Positions 7,044-14,973 of a DNA stretch of 64,000 bases are shown piece after piece (position 1 is the stretch's first letter; every line of letters begins with the position of its first letter). This DNA is from Methanocorpusculum sp. GTDB lineage: Archaea; Halobacteriota; Methanomicrobia; Methanomicrobiales; Methanocorpusculaceae. The position numbers and the translations under genes are program-made. The stretch covers positions 186,001 to 250,000 of the forward strand of contig NZ_JAUSPQ010000008.1 in assembly GCF_030655665.1 (NCBI RefSeq), written 5' to 3'. The notes beneath the pieces were generated by a model. It did no database searches. It saw nothing but the letters and a program-made list of their open reading frames with translations, and was not told where the DNA came from.

Positions 7044-8717
7044 TTGCGACCTGACTTTGACAGTTGGCAACTCCCCCCGCCCTTTAGCGCTCTCGCTCTT
7101 CACCCTTCCAGAAAATGGAAAAATAGAATTTGACAGTTGCCTCTTCTCCCCCTATCCAGCCTCACCCCGCCCCGTATTTTAGCCCGAGTATCGCCGTATT
7201 CAGCGCATCAAAATTGGAAAACAGACATCTGCGCCCTCCCTGTTTCCCCTTCATCATCGTAACTGTCAAATTCATCAGCGAATATTTGATGAATTTTGTA
7301 GCCACATGCTGTGCTTCCGGCACCTCATATCGAACCAGAGACACAAACAGCTGTGCCAGAAACCCTATCAGAATTGCGCCTCGAATACTATTCTCCGTCC
7401 ATACTCTCAGCGGTTTAATCTCGATCTCATTCTTCAGCGAATGAAAGATCTTCTCAATCGAATCCTTTTTTCGGTAGCGTTCAAGCGCTTCTGCAAGTGT
7501 CAAATTCCTGCTTGAAGTTAACGCGAAAAATCCCCCTCTTCCGGTATTCAGCCTCTCCCGAAGATAGGCCAGTGCTTCCTCTTCTGACATCTGCACGAGC
7601 TTTGTCTGAACAGAATAGGTTATCTTCACCAGCGGATTTGAGATACCGATCTTCTTCGGCAGCTTTTTCTTTCGGGAAATACACTCCTGAATCATCTCCG
7701 CCTCCAGGAACTGCCGGTACACTTTTCGCGACAGTGTATCCAGATTCTGCGCCTCGAGCCCCTCAGAGAAATAGAAATAGTTCACACTGCCGGGTTTCAC
7801 GATTTTGATACCATATACGCCTTGGTTTGGCTCTTTCTCCTCCGGATTGATCTTGATCGGATCCCTCTGCCAAAACGTTTCGATGATCTTATCGTCACTG
7901 GTGTTCAGTTTCTTTGCGGTCAAATAGTCATGCCTGCATGCTCCAACGAGTTCCAGATTTTGTTTTGATCCAGCTCCTTTATCGAAGATAACCAAGGAAC
8001 CTTGGGTGAGTTTTTTCTGAGATTGCAGGAACGTTGACCGGAAGTGAGTGACGTCATTCACATTTCCGGGTTTCACCGTTACGCCGATCGGTACATTGAC
8101 GGGGTGAGCGAGTTCAGTAATTCCAAGAGTAATCTGCTGTTTATCCGGCCGATGATCACGACTGTAGCCGTATTTTCCCAAAGGTGAGGCACTGCCGTGA
8201 AGAACAAGGCTTGTCCAGTCGAGATTCACATCGGTGTGCGCAAAATGATACCGGGAAAATATTCTGTCCTGCAGTCCGGAGATGATGAATGCGCTGTTTT
8301 TACCGAGGATTTCCAGAAGACGATACAGTGTCTTTTCGGTGAATGAAGGGAGGTTGTACCATTCCCGGGTGTCAGGCTGCATGAGCCAGGTGTGAGCATG
8401 TTTGATGCTGAAGTTGTCGGTGAGTTTGTATGCAGTGAGGGATTTGATCAGTGTGGAGATGTCGATTCCTTTCTTTTTCAGCGGGGAGAAGAGAGAGGGG
8501 AGATCAAGGGCGGTGAACATTTTTTCACTGAGGAGAAGAGGCCCAATCGGAAAAGATATGTGAGTTGTGGGAGCAATACTGAGTGTCTCTGTGCGTCTGT
8601 TGGTTTTCATTGTGCAAAATTAAATTGACGGCTCACGGGGACTAATTTTCTCTTTTGCTTCGTTTACGGGATGTCTGGATGAAGGATATTTTTGCAACTG
8701 TCAAAGTCAGGTTGCGA
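7044..8717 (-). mobile_element. Insertion sequence, IS1634/IS4-type, about 1.67 kb
   Basis: Imperfect 24-base terminal inverted repeats bound the element: 7044-7067 and the reverse complement of 8694-8717 agree at 21 of 24 positions and share the core CTGACTTTGACAGTTG. A third, internal copy of the TTTGACAGTTG core occurs near 7130. One transposase gene on the minus strand fills most of the element. I could not identify a clear target-site duplication. Confidence 0.75.
7162..8610 (-). CDS. Transposase, IS1634/IS4-type DDE
   Basis: This is a 482-residue transposase that cuts and rejoins the insertion sequence. The DDE residues can be placed by eye: Asp in the Val-Asn-Leu-Asp-Trp-Thr segment (about residue 130), Asp in Val-Ile-Phe-Asp-Lys-Gly (about 210), and Glu in the Asp-Ser-Ile-Glu-Lys-Ile-Phe segment (about 405). 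The last fits the YREK-type signature of the IS4 superfamily, with a trailing Lys in Ser-Leu-Lys. A Trp-Thr-Glu-Asn-Ser-Ile-Arg-Gly segment after it is typical of IS1634 members. The frame is intact and near full length, so the element may still be active. It lies between its own terminal inverted repeats. Confidence 0.88.
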   Translation of the reverse strand: MKTNRRTETLSIAPTTHISFPIGPLLLSEKMFTALDLPSLFSPLKKKGIDISTLIKSLTAYKLTDNFSIKHAHTWLMQPDTREWYNLPSFTEKTLYRLLEILGKNSAFIISGLQDRIFSRYHFAHTDVNLDWTSLVLHGSASPLGKYGYSRDHRPDKQQITLGITELAHPVNVPIGVTVKPGNVNDVTHFRSTFLQSQKKLTQGSLVIFDKGAGSKQNLELVGACRHDYLTAKKLNTSDDKIIETFWQRDPIKINPEEKEPNQGVYGIKIVKPGSVNYFYFSEGLEAQNLDTLSRKVYRQFLEAEMIQECISRKKKLPKKIGISNPLVKITYSVQTKLVQMSEEEALAYLRERLNTGRGGFFALTSSRNLTLAEALERYRKKDSIEKIFHSLKNEIEIKPLRVWTENSIRGAILIGFLAQLFVSLVRYEVPEAQHVATKFIKYSLMNLTVTMMKGKQGGRRCLFSNFDALNTAILGLKYGAG

Positions 8718-8775
8718 AGGGGCGGTCTCAGCTGAGCAAATCTCTGATTTGCGAATCGATAATGCCCCCCGCTCT
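8718..8775 (-). repeat. Modular hairpin repeat, copy B (partial)
   Basis: GCAAATC-TCT-GATTTGC at 8735-8751 preceded by CTCAGCTGA matches the GCAAATC hairpin and GGCTGAG modules of the repeat family in inverted orientation. It abuts the right end of the insertion sequence. Confidence 0.55.
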
Positions 8776-8915
8776 GGGAAAATCGGCTATGTCACTCAGA
8801 GAGATGGGTTACGAAAATCGGGGGATTTTGTTTTATCCGGGGGAACGTCGGTCAGGAGAAATAATATACTTGCACGTGAGAGTATTCTCCTAATGATTGT
8901 GTGTGGAGTGGTCAT

Positions 8916-10112
8916 ATGATTCTAAAAAAACCGATATTCGTGATCGTGCTGCTGTTTTCTCTTGTTATCGCAGCCGGATGTATAACAGCCATCCCCGTTT
9001 CGCCGCCGGAAAACCCTGAGATGACCTTCGTTTCGTCCTTTGAAGGCGGCGACCGGTATCTTGCCGGGAACTATACCGTTATTCTCCTTGAAGGATCCTA
9101 TCGTGAGATGGGCCGGCAGTACGGCGGTCTTATGAAAACCGAACTTCTCGCCGAGTATGCAATGCTCACCGGCGCCCTCGAAGACCGCGGATACACGATC
9201 GATTATCTCCGCAGGTATGCGGCATCCGGCACGCCGTTCCAGCCTGAGCGGATGAAGGAGATCACCCGCGGGATGGCCGAGACGACCGGTCTCTCAGAAG
9301 AGGATATCTCGATCCTCTACTATGGTCCGGTCCTCTATCTTACCATGCCGGCAGGCTGCTCCTACCTCACTGTCTGGGGTGAATACACAACAGACGGCTC
9401 GGTCATCGTTTCGCGGAACTGGGATCTGCCCGATTTCGTGGAGCCGTTCAATTCGTATTACGTGCTTGCCGTGTACCGGCCGACGGACGGAAGCAACGGT
9501 GTTGCGACCTTCGGTCCTGCGGGTTCCCGACCGGAGACCCTGATGAACAGCGCCGGGCTCTTTATCGCGGATGACAACTCAGGTCTCGATCCCGTGGGAC
9601 AGGATGACCGCCCGGATCTGATCTCGGAGTTTTTCCGCCTGATGCTCGACTACTCGGATCTTGCCGGTCTGAAAACGGGGGTTTTCGCGACCCGTCCGAA
9701 TCTTGCCTGGATCGTGGATATCGCGGGACCAGAAGGAGCCTATGTCTTTGAGGTCGGGCTTAATGAGACGAAGGTGCGGACAGGCGACGGGGTAGTTGCC
9801 GCGGCGAACCACTTTGTCGATCCGAGCTGGGATCTTACGACCCCGCCGGCAGCACACTCGGTGAGCAGATATACGAATCTGCTGAGCCAGGCTGCGGCGG
9901 CAAAGGGAACGATCGATGCAGAAAAAATGACGGAGATCCGTGATGTGCTCTTAGAGGACGGCGGGGCGACCTTCCGTCACTCGATCCTTGAAGGATATCT
10001 CTACTCCTCGAACCATCAGGTGGTGTTCGTTCCGGCAGATGGGACTCTCTGGATGAAGGTTATCGATCTGGACTGGCAGAAGGTGGAGCTCGCTCCGCTG
10101 TTTGCGATGTGA
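8916..10112 (+). CDS. Secreted lipoprotein, acyl-CoA:6-APA acyltransferase-like Ntn hydrolase
   Basis: A GTG at 8901 is possible, but a GGAG at 8905-8908 is seven bases before the ATG at 8916, giving 398 residues. Residues 1-21 form a lipoprotein signal peptide ending in Ala-Ala-Gly with Cys22 as the lipid-modified residue, so the protein should be anchored outside the cytoplasmic membrane. A Met-Gly-x-Gln-Tyr-Gly-x-Leu segment at 65-72 and a Cys-Ser-Tyr centred on Cys148, followed by an Arg-Asn-Trp-Asp segment, match the C45/acyl-coenzyme A:6-aminopenicillanic acid acyltransferase family. In these, the Cys becomes the N-terminal nucleophile after self-cleavage. The substrate is unknown; family members hydrolyse or transfer amide-linked acyl groups. 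The gene is single and ends at a strong hairpin. Confidence 0.72.
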   Translation: MILKKPIFVIVLLFSLVIAAGCITAIPVSPPENPEMTFVSSFEGGDRYLAGNYTVILLEGSYREMGRQYGGLMKTELLAEYAMLTGALEDRGYTIDYLRRYAASGTPFQPERMKEITRGMAETTGLSEEDISILYYGPVLYLTMPAGCSYLTVWGEYTTDGSVIVSRNWDLPDFVEPFNSYYVLAVYRPTDGSNGVATFGPAGSRPETLMNSAGLFIADDNSGLDPVGQDDRPDLISEFFRLMLDYSDLAGLKTGVFATRPNLAWIVDIAGPEGAYVFEVGLNETKVRTGDGVVAAANHFVDPSWDLTTPPAAHSVSRYTNLLSQAAAAKGTIDAEKMTEIRDVLLEDGGATFRHSILEGYLYSSNHQVVFVPADGTLWMKVIDLDWQKVELAPLFAM

Positions 10113-10145
10113 GAGAGATCGTCGATCTCTCCTTCTTTCTTTTTT
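10113..10145 (+). terminator. Terminator after the acyltransferase-like lipoprotein
   Basis: A perfect nine-base inverted repeat (GAGAGATCG at 10113-10121 and CGATCTCTC at 10123-10131) begins at the stop codon and is followed by a T-rich stretch ending in six Ts. Confidence 0.65.
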
Positions 10146-10333
10146 GAAAAACAGCCTGTATAAGTAAAATGCAGAAGAGGTTTATGGACAATTACTAATT
10201 TGACAGATATTAGTAATAGATTAGTAATTGGGAGGGATGCACCCCGCCTCGCTTTTTTGGCTATGGAACTACTTTTTCAAAAGATACTGAATTACAGCAC
10301 AGTATTTAGAATATAGAAAACAGTATATTATTC

Positions 10334-11260
10334 ATGCCTGAAGAAGAGTCCTGTCCTATTTGTAATAGCGAATGTGAAGTAACTGAAAGCGGCTTTAACA
10401 AAAATATTAACTGCCCCTCTTGTGGTCCATATTCTATAAGTAAAATCCAGGGATGTCCGACATTCCCTCAGAATACTCAGCATCTTATTGCAGGATATCT
10501 CTATGAGACAAAAATGCATATAGTTGACTTAGTTAAGAGCGGTGCAACGGAGGGATTAGTTCTTAATGAAGGGACTATACAAGAAATACTCTCAGATCCT
10601 TTAATCCCGAAGAGAGCCATGCAGTATCTTGATAAGATCATCCTGAATCTGTACAAAAGGAACGAGGGATTTCTTACTATGGTAAAAGCAGATTGTTTCA
10701 TGCCCGCTATGGGTTATGCAAGGAGCAAACAAGAACTCGTGATGATGTTTAACGCCCTTCGGGGATTAGGCTATCTAGATGAGCGGAATATACTGACTAT
10801 AAAAGGTCTCCAGTATGCAGAATCGCTTCTCACCTCCAACAGAAATTCCACCAATGTATTCATCGCCATGAAATTTTTTGATGAACTCAAAGCCCTCAGA
10901 GAATCAGCCATCAAACCCGCCTGTCAAAAATGCGGGTTTACTGCTTTCACCGTTGATGAAGAAGAACATAACGACGATATCCCGGATAAAATCATTTCCG
11001 GGATCAAAACCAGCCGGTTTGTTGTCGCTGACTTTACTGAAAATAATCTGGGTGTTTACTATGAAGCAGGATATGCGAAAGGACTCGGGCTGCCTGTTAT
11101 CAAAACATGCAAAAAAGAATGGTTTGATAAGATAGATGAGAGTGGAAACAGGGAGAATAAACTTCACTTTGATATTGAACACGACAATCTCATCTTATGG
11201 GTAGATAGTGACGACTTTGCCAAAAAACTAGAAGCAAGAATCAGGGCGACCATACTTTAA
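10334..11260 (+). CDS. Zinc-ribbon protein with a C-terminal deoxyribosyltransferase/TIR-like domain
   Basis: The N-terminus of this 308-residue protein has two Cys pairs (Cys-Pro-Ile-Cys at 7-10 and Cys-Pro-Ser-Cys at 27-30) that should bind zinc. A helical middle follows. From about residue 175 there is a Rossmann-like domain with Val-Phe-Ile-Ala-Met-Lys-Phe, a Val-Asp-x-x-Glu-His-Asn segment, a Ser-Arg-Phe-Val-Val-Ala-Asp segment and a Tyr-Tyr-Glu-Ala-Gly-Tyr-Ala segment. These are hallmarks of the nucleoside 2-deoxyribosyltransferase-like group, whose members include nucleotide-cleaving effectors of defence systems. The conserved Glu in the last motif is the expected nucleophile. AT-rich codon use and a mobile element starting two bases after its stop mark it as accessory DNA. 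A role as a stand-alone immune effector is inference. Confidence 0.65.
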   Translation: MPEEESCPICNSECEVTESGFNKNINCPSCGPYSISKIQGCPTFPQNTQHLIAGYLYETKMHIVDLVKSGATEGLVLNEGTIQEILSDPLIPKRAMQYLDKIILNLYKRNEGFLTMVKADCFMPAMGYARSKQELVMMFNALRGLGYLDERNILTIKGLQYAESLLTSNRNSTNVFIAMKFFDELKALRESAIKPACQKCGFTAFTVDEEEHNDDIPDKIISGIKTSRFVVADFTENNLGVYYEAGYAKGLGLPVIKTCKKEWFDKIDESGNRENKLHFDIEHDNLILWVDSDDFAKKLEARIRATIL

Positions 11261-11261
11261 A

Positions 11262-11754
11262 TAGGACTTACGCGGTGTGCTCTCAATCAAAAAGTTGACG
11301 TACATGTAAGATGTAATTTGATTTCGTGTACGGGATATTTTTTGATACATGAGAAATAACCAACCGCGAATCGGCGCGAATCCCGCCCTTCGGGCTTCCA
11401 GAATCGGATTTGCTGTTCCTCACTCTCGCAATACAGCTTCGCTGTCTTGCTCGCCCCTCATCGGGAGCGTTTGGGCAAATCCTGTCGCCGCCCCAGCGGC
11501 TCCCAATAACAATTTCTTCCCCTCTCTTCCCAAAAACGATTATCCGAAGATTTCTCTCACGAGAGGCGCTGGGGCGCCGACAGGATTTGCCCGAACGTTC
11601 CCGATGAGGGATGAACCGGCGGGTCCTATCGACCCGGCGAGTTCAAGTGAGGGTCAGCAAATCCGATTCTGAGAGCAAGCCAAAGGCTTGCGAGATTCGC
11701 GCCGATTCGCGGTTGGTTATTTCTCATGTTTCCACACCACCAACACCTCCTATT
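11262..11754. mobile_element. ORF-less element forming a 381-bp nested hairpin
   Basis: The element opens with ATAGGACTTACGCGG, the same end as the small element at 39295-39466. Inside are three nested inverted-repeat arms: 11348-11382 with 11694-11728 (35 of 35 bases), 11399-11415 with 11655-11671 (17 of 17) and 11455-11498 with 11567-11610 (41 of 44). The loop is about 68 bases. The right outer end near 11731-11754 resembles the right end of the 39.3-kb element with a short deletion in its inverted repeat. No frame in it looks coding. It may be a miniature transposable element, or a structured RNA locus if transcribed. Confidence 0.7.
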
Positions 11755-11769
11755 GGAATTCTAAAATAT

Positions 11770-11804
11770 CCGTCCAAACGAAAGCGTCATTTTAGTTTGG
11801 ACGG
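11770..11804 (-). terminator. Hairpin after addA
   Basis: CCGTCCAAAC at 11770-11779 and GTTTGGACGG at 11795-11804 form a perfect ten-base stem a few bases beyond the addA stop codon on the minus strand. It is probably the terminator of the addB-addA unit. Confidence 0.5.
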
Positions 11805-11808
11805 GTAT

Positions 11809-14800
11809 TCATGTACTCAACCCATCCCGCTCCCTAATTATCTTCTCCACCAGCAGCTTCGCCCGCCCCTCATCCATCTCCACCATCCGGATCTCTCCCG
11901 CATCAGCGAAATACAGACACACCCCTGGATCCGTTCCGAACAGACGTTTTGCCCACAGGAAATACACCGCGAGCTGCATCTCGTATCTCTCCATCTCTTT
12001 CTTTGATGGCCGCCCCGTCTTGTAATCGATGATCATCCAGCTCCCGTCTGCATACTCCACGAGCCGGTCGATCACGCCGTTCAGCGGCGTTCCCTCAAAA
12101 GAATATGCCGCCTGCTGCTCGCAGATGCTTTGCACTACGTTCTGCATAATCGGCGACGCAAGAAACGCCGCATACTTCGCCGCAAACTCTTCTGCCGCCA
12201 CGGGGGGGAGTCCGTAGCGTTGTACCGCCGCATCGACCGGCTTTCCCTCGAACACCTCGTGAAGAGCCGTTCCCCGAAGCATCGCGGCCTCTTCCGCCGC
12301 CGACGGGGCACGGTTTTTCACGGCCGCGGTCAGGCTTTGCGTGGCCTCCTCCTCCTTTGCCGGCAGAGGAGTATCCGTCCACCCAGACGGGGTCTTCGGC
12401 CGAATACGGCAGAGATCACCCGGCTCCACGATCACATCGGTGATCTGCTCCGGCTGATACGGGCAGCCGCCGATCCCCTCATCATACATCGCCAAAAACG
12501 AGTTCGCCGCCGGTCCGTTTTTCCCGTCGGTTCCGCAGATCACCAGATGATCACATGCCCGTGTCATCGCCACGTAAAACAGCCGTTTCCGTTCGGCAAG
12601 CAGCTTTGCTTTCATCTCGGGCTTCAGGCACTCGATCACAAATGACATTCCATCCTCCTCACCCGGGAGTTTTATCGGGATCCCGACACCGAGTTCCGTA
12701 TCGAACACCGGCGCCGAAACCTTCAGACCGTTCCCCGTCCCGGCAAAACAGAGTGCGAGAATCGGATACTCCAGCCCCTTCGAGGCATGCACCGTCAAAA
12801 TTTTCACCCGGTCGTCCTCTTCGCTCGTGACCGTCCCTTCCCGCTCATCGAACCCTTCGTCCATGCAGGTGTCCAGGATACGGAGATATTCATACACCGA
12901 AAACGGCCGGTTCATGGAGCGTGATCGGGCGATCGCGACCAGCTTCTCCAGATTGGCGGTTGCTTCCCGCCCGAACGGGAGCCCTCCGTAAACTGCCATG
13001 ATCCCCGACTCTGCGATCAGGTGGGAAAGGAACGGGACAAGCGGCTCTTCCTGGATCTCCGCATGCCAGCGGGCAAGGTTCTCGACTGCTCTTTTGATCT
13101 TCGAATCGGGATTCGCGGCCGCGTATTTCTGCAGTCTCCACATCAGCGTCCAGCCGCTGCCGGCGGCGGCTTTGCAGAGTTCCGCGTCCGAGATCCCGAA
13201 GTAGGGGGATCGTAGAACGCCGTAGAGCGGGATGTCCTCCTCGGGATAGACGATCGCCTTCAAGAGATTCGTGAAGTCGAACACCTCCTGCTTTTCGTAG
13301 AAACTGAATCCCTTCTCCTCGGTATATGGGACCCCGTATCTCTCCAGAGCGTTCCGGAGTTTGTCCATGTGGGTCCGTGCCTCGATGAGGACCGCGATGT
13401 CCCCGAACTTCGCCGGCCGGCCGGTTCCGTCCTTATCGTAGACGGTCAGTTTTCCGGTTGAGACCGCATCATGGATCCAGGATGCGAGGGTTCGTGCCTC
13501 CTTTCGCATCGTTTCCGCCTGGGTCTCGCTCATTTCGAGCCGGATCAGAGTCACTGTTCCTGAGTGCTCAGCCCGGTGGGCGGTGAGTTCTCCGTAGCTT
13601 GCTTCCCAGATCTCTTTCGGGTCCGCAAACACGGACGTGAACACATGATTGACCAGCCGGATGATCTCGGGCACGGTCCGGAAACTCGTGTCGAGTTCCA
13701 CCGGCTTTTTCGCAAAAACGGTCTGGAACGCGTTGAAGCCGGAGACATCCGCTCCTCTGAAAAGATAGATCGACTGCTTTGCGTCGCCGACGATGAACAG
13801 CCGGTTGTTTTCCTTCGGGTCGCCGCAGAGGATCCGGATGATCTCAGTGAGGATCGGATCATTGTCCTGGACCTCGTCAACGAGAATATACCGGTATCTG
13901 GTGTTCAGCGTTCTTTGGATACGGTCATTTTTGATCAGATCACGGGTCTTTTTGATCAGGTCGTCGAAGTCGAGCACGCCTCTCTGCTGTTTTTCCCGGA
14001 CCGTTTTTTCATACACCGCGGAAGCGACCCGTCCGAGGGCCGTGAGTATTTTCAGGGTTATCCGCGTCCGCGGGTCGGATCCGTCCGGGCGCTCGGGATA
14101 CTCTTTGAACACCTCGCGTTTTTCTTTGAACCGTGCCATGCTGCCTTCCGGGAGCACGGCCTTGTAGGTGCTCGCGTTTATACCGGCAAGGCTCTTTCCG
14201 GCAGCATACATCTCCGCCGGCTTGTTTGCATCCGAGAACGCCGCAAAAGCCGCCGGTCCCTGTTGGAAGAGCTCGCCTTTTCGGTCGGAAAGGGCACGCA
14301 GTTCGTTCATCAGGGCCCTCACGAGTTCGTCATCTGCGAGATCATCGCGATATGCCGTGATCTCGTCATCCCATGCCTTCTGCCAGACGGCGACGACGGC
14401 CGAGGGGTCCTTTTCCAGCACAGAAAACCAGTCCTTTGCTTCTTCCCAGATCCGGATCGTGGTCCTGAGGTATTCGGCGATCGTCGTCTCCCGCAGATGA
14501 TCGAAGAGGGTGACCACATCCTCAAAGAGTGCGGCGGGAGGATGCTCCAGCATCTCATGGATCGTCCCGGTCACGAGTTCGTGGGTGTCGAGTTCGTCCA
14601 TCACGGAAAATCCCGCGTCGAGTCCTGCCTCGTAGGCGAACTCTTTCAGGAGCGAGAGGCAGAATCCATGGAACGTGCTGATGCTGCACCGCGAAAAACT
14701 CTCCCACACTTCTTCAAGACCCGGATCCTCCACCGCCGCTTTCCTGAGTTCCCGTCCGATCTTCGTCCGCATCTCGGCCGCCGCCTTGTCGGTGTAGGTG

Positions 14801-14973
14801 AGGGCGAGGATGTCGCCTGCCCCGGTGTGCATCGTCTCCCGCCGGTAGGTGAGCGAGGCGAGATACCGCTGGGTCAAAAGGAACGTCTTTCCGGTCCCGG
14901 CCCCTGCGGTCACGCAGACACTTTCCTCCATAAAGAGTGCCCTTCTCTGGGCATCGGTCAGTTTGGCGGTCAT
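11809..14973 (-). CDS. addA: ATP-dependent helicase/nuclease subunit A (AddA-like)
   Basis: A 1054-residue UvrD/Rep-type helicase fused to a RecB-family nuclease. In bacteria, AddAB resects double-strand DNA ends for recombination and destroys foreign DNA. Walker A (AGAGTGKT) is at 23-30. The Walker B form Asp-Glu-Val-Gln-Asp, the Gly-Asp-Ala-Lys-Gln-Ser-Ile-Tyr-Leu-Phe-Arg-Gly motif III and a Val-His-Ala-Ser-Lys-Gly-Leu-Glu motif V follow in order. The C-terminal nuclease has Asp969, Asp983, Lys985 and Gln1000. The frame can open earlier, but the ATG at 14973 overlaps the addB stop (ATGA) and has a CCTCC complement seven bases away at 14981-14985. AddAB is a bacterial system and rare in archaea, so an ancestral transfer is likely. 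Length and motifs are intact. Confidence 0.9.
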   Translation of the reverse strand: MTAKLTDAQRRALFMEESVCVTAGAGTGKTFLLTQRYLASLTYRRETMHTGAGDILALTYTDKAAAEMRTKIGRELRKAAVEDPGLEEVWESFSRCSISTFHGFCLSLLKEFAYEAGLDAGFSVMDELDTHELVTGTIHEMLEHPPAALFEDVVTLFDHLRETTIAEYLRTTIRIWEEAKDWFSVLEKDPSAVVAVWQKAWDDEITAYRDDLADDELVRALMNELRALSDRKGELFQQGPAAFAAFSDANKPAEMYAAGKSLAGINASTYKAVLPEGSMARFKEKREVFKEYPERPDGSDPRTRITLKILTALGRVASAVYEKTVREKQQRGVLDFDDLIKKTRDLIKNDRIQRTLNTRYRYILVDEVQDNDPILTEIIRILCGDPKENNRLFIVGDAKQSIYLFRGADVSGFNAFQTVFAKKPVELDTSFRTVPEIIRLVNHVFTSVFADPKEIWEASYGELTAHRAEHSGTVTLIRLEMSETQAETMRKEARTLASWIHDAVSTGKLTVYDKDGTGRPAKFGDIAVLIEARTHMDKLRNALERYGVPYTEEKGFSFYEKQEVFDFTNLLKAIVYPEEDIPLYGVLRSPYFGISDAELCKAAAGSGWTLMWRLQKYAAANPDSKIKRAVENLARWHAEIQEEPLVPFLSHLIAESGIMAVYGGLPFGREATANLEKLVAIARSRSMNRPFSVYEYLRILDTCMDEGFDEREGTVTSEEDDRVKILTVHASKGLEYPILALCFAGTGNGLKVSAPVFDTELGVGIPIKLPGEEDGMSFVIECLKPEMKAKLLAERKRLFYVAMTRACDHLVICGTDGKNGPAANSFLAMYDEGIGGCPYQPEQITDVIVEPGDLCRIRPKTPSGWTDTPLPAKEEEATQSLTAAVKNRAPSAAEEAAMLRGTALHEVFEGKPVDAAVQRYGLPPVAAEEFAAKYAAFLASPIMQNVVQSICEQQAAYSFEGTPLNGVIDRLVEYADGSWMIIDYKTGRPSKKEMERYEMQLAVYFLWAKRLFGTDPGVCLYFADAGEIRMVEMDEGRAKLLVEKIIRERDGLST

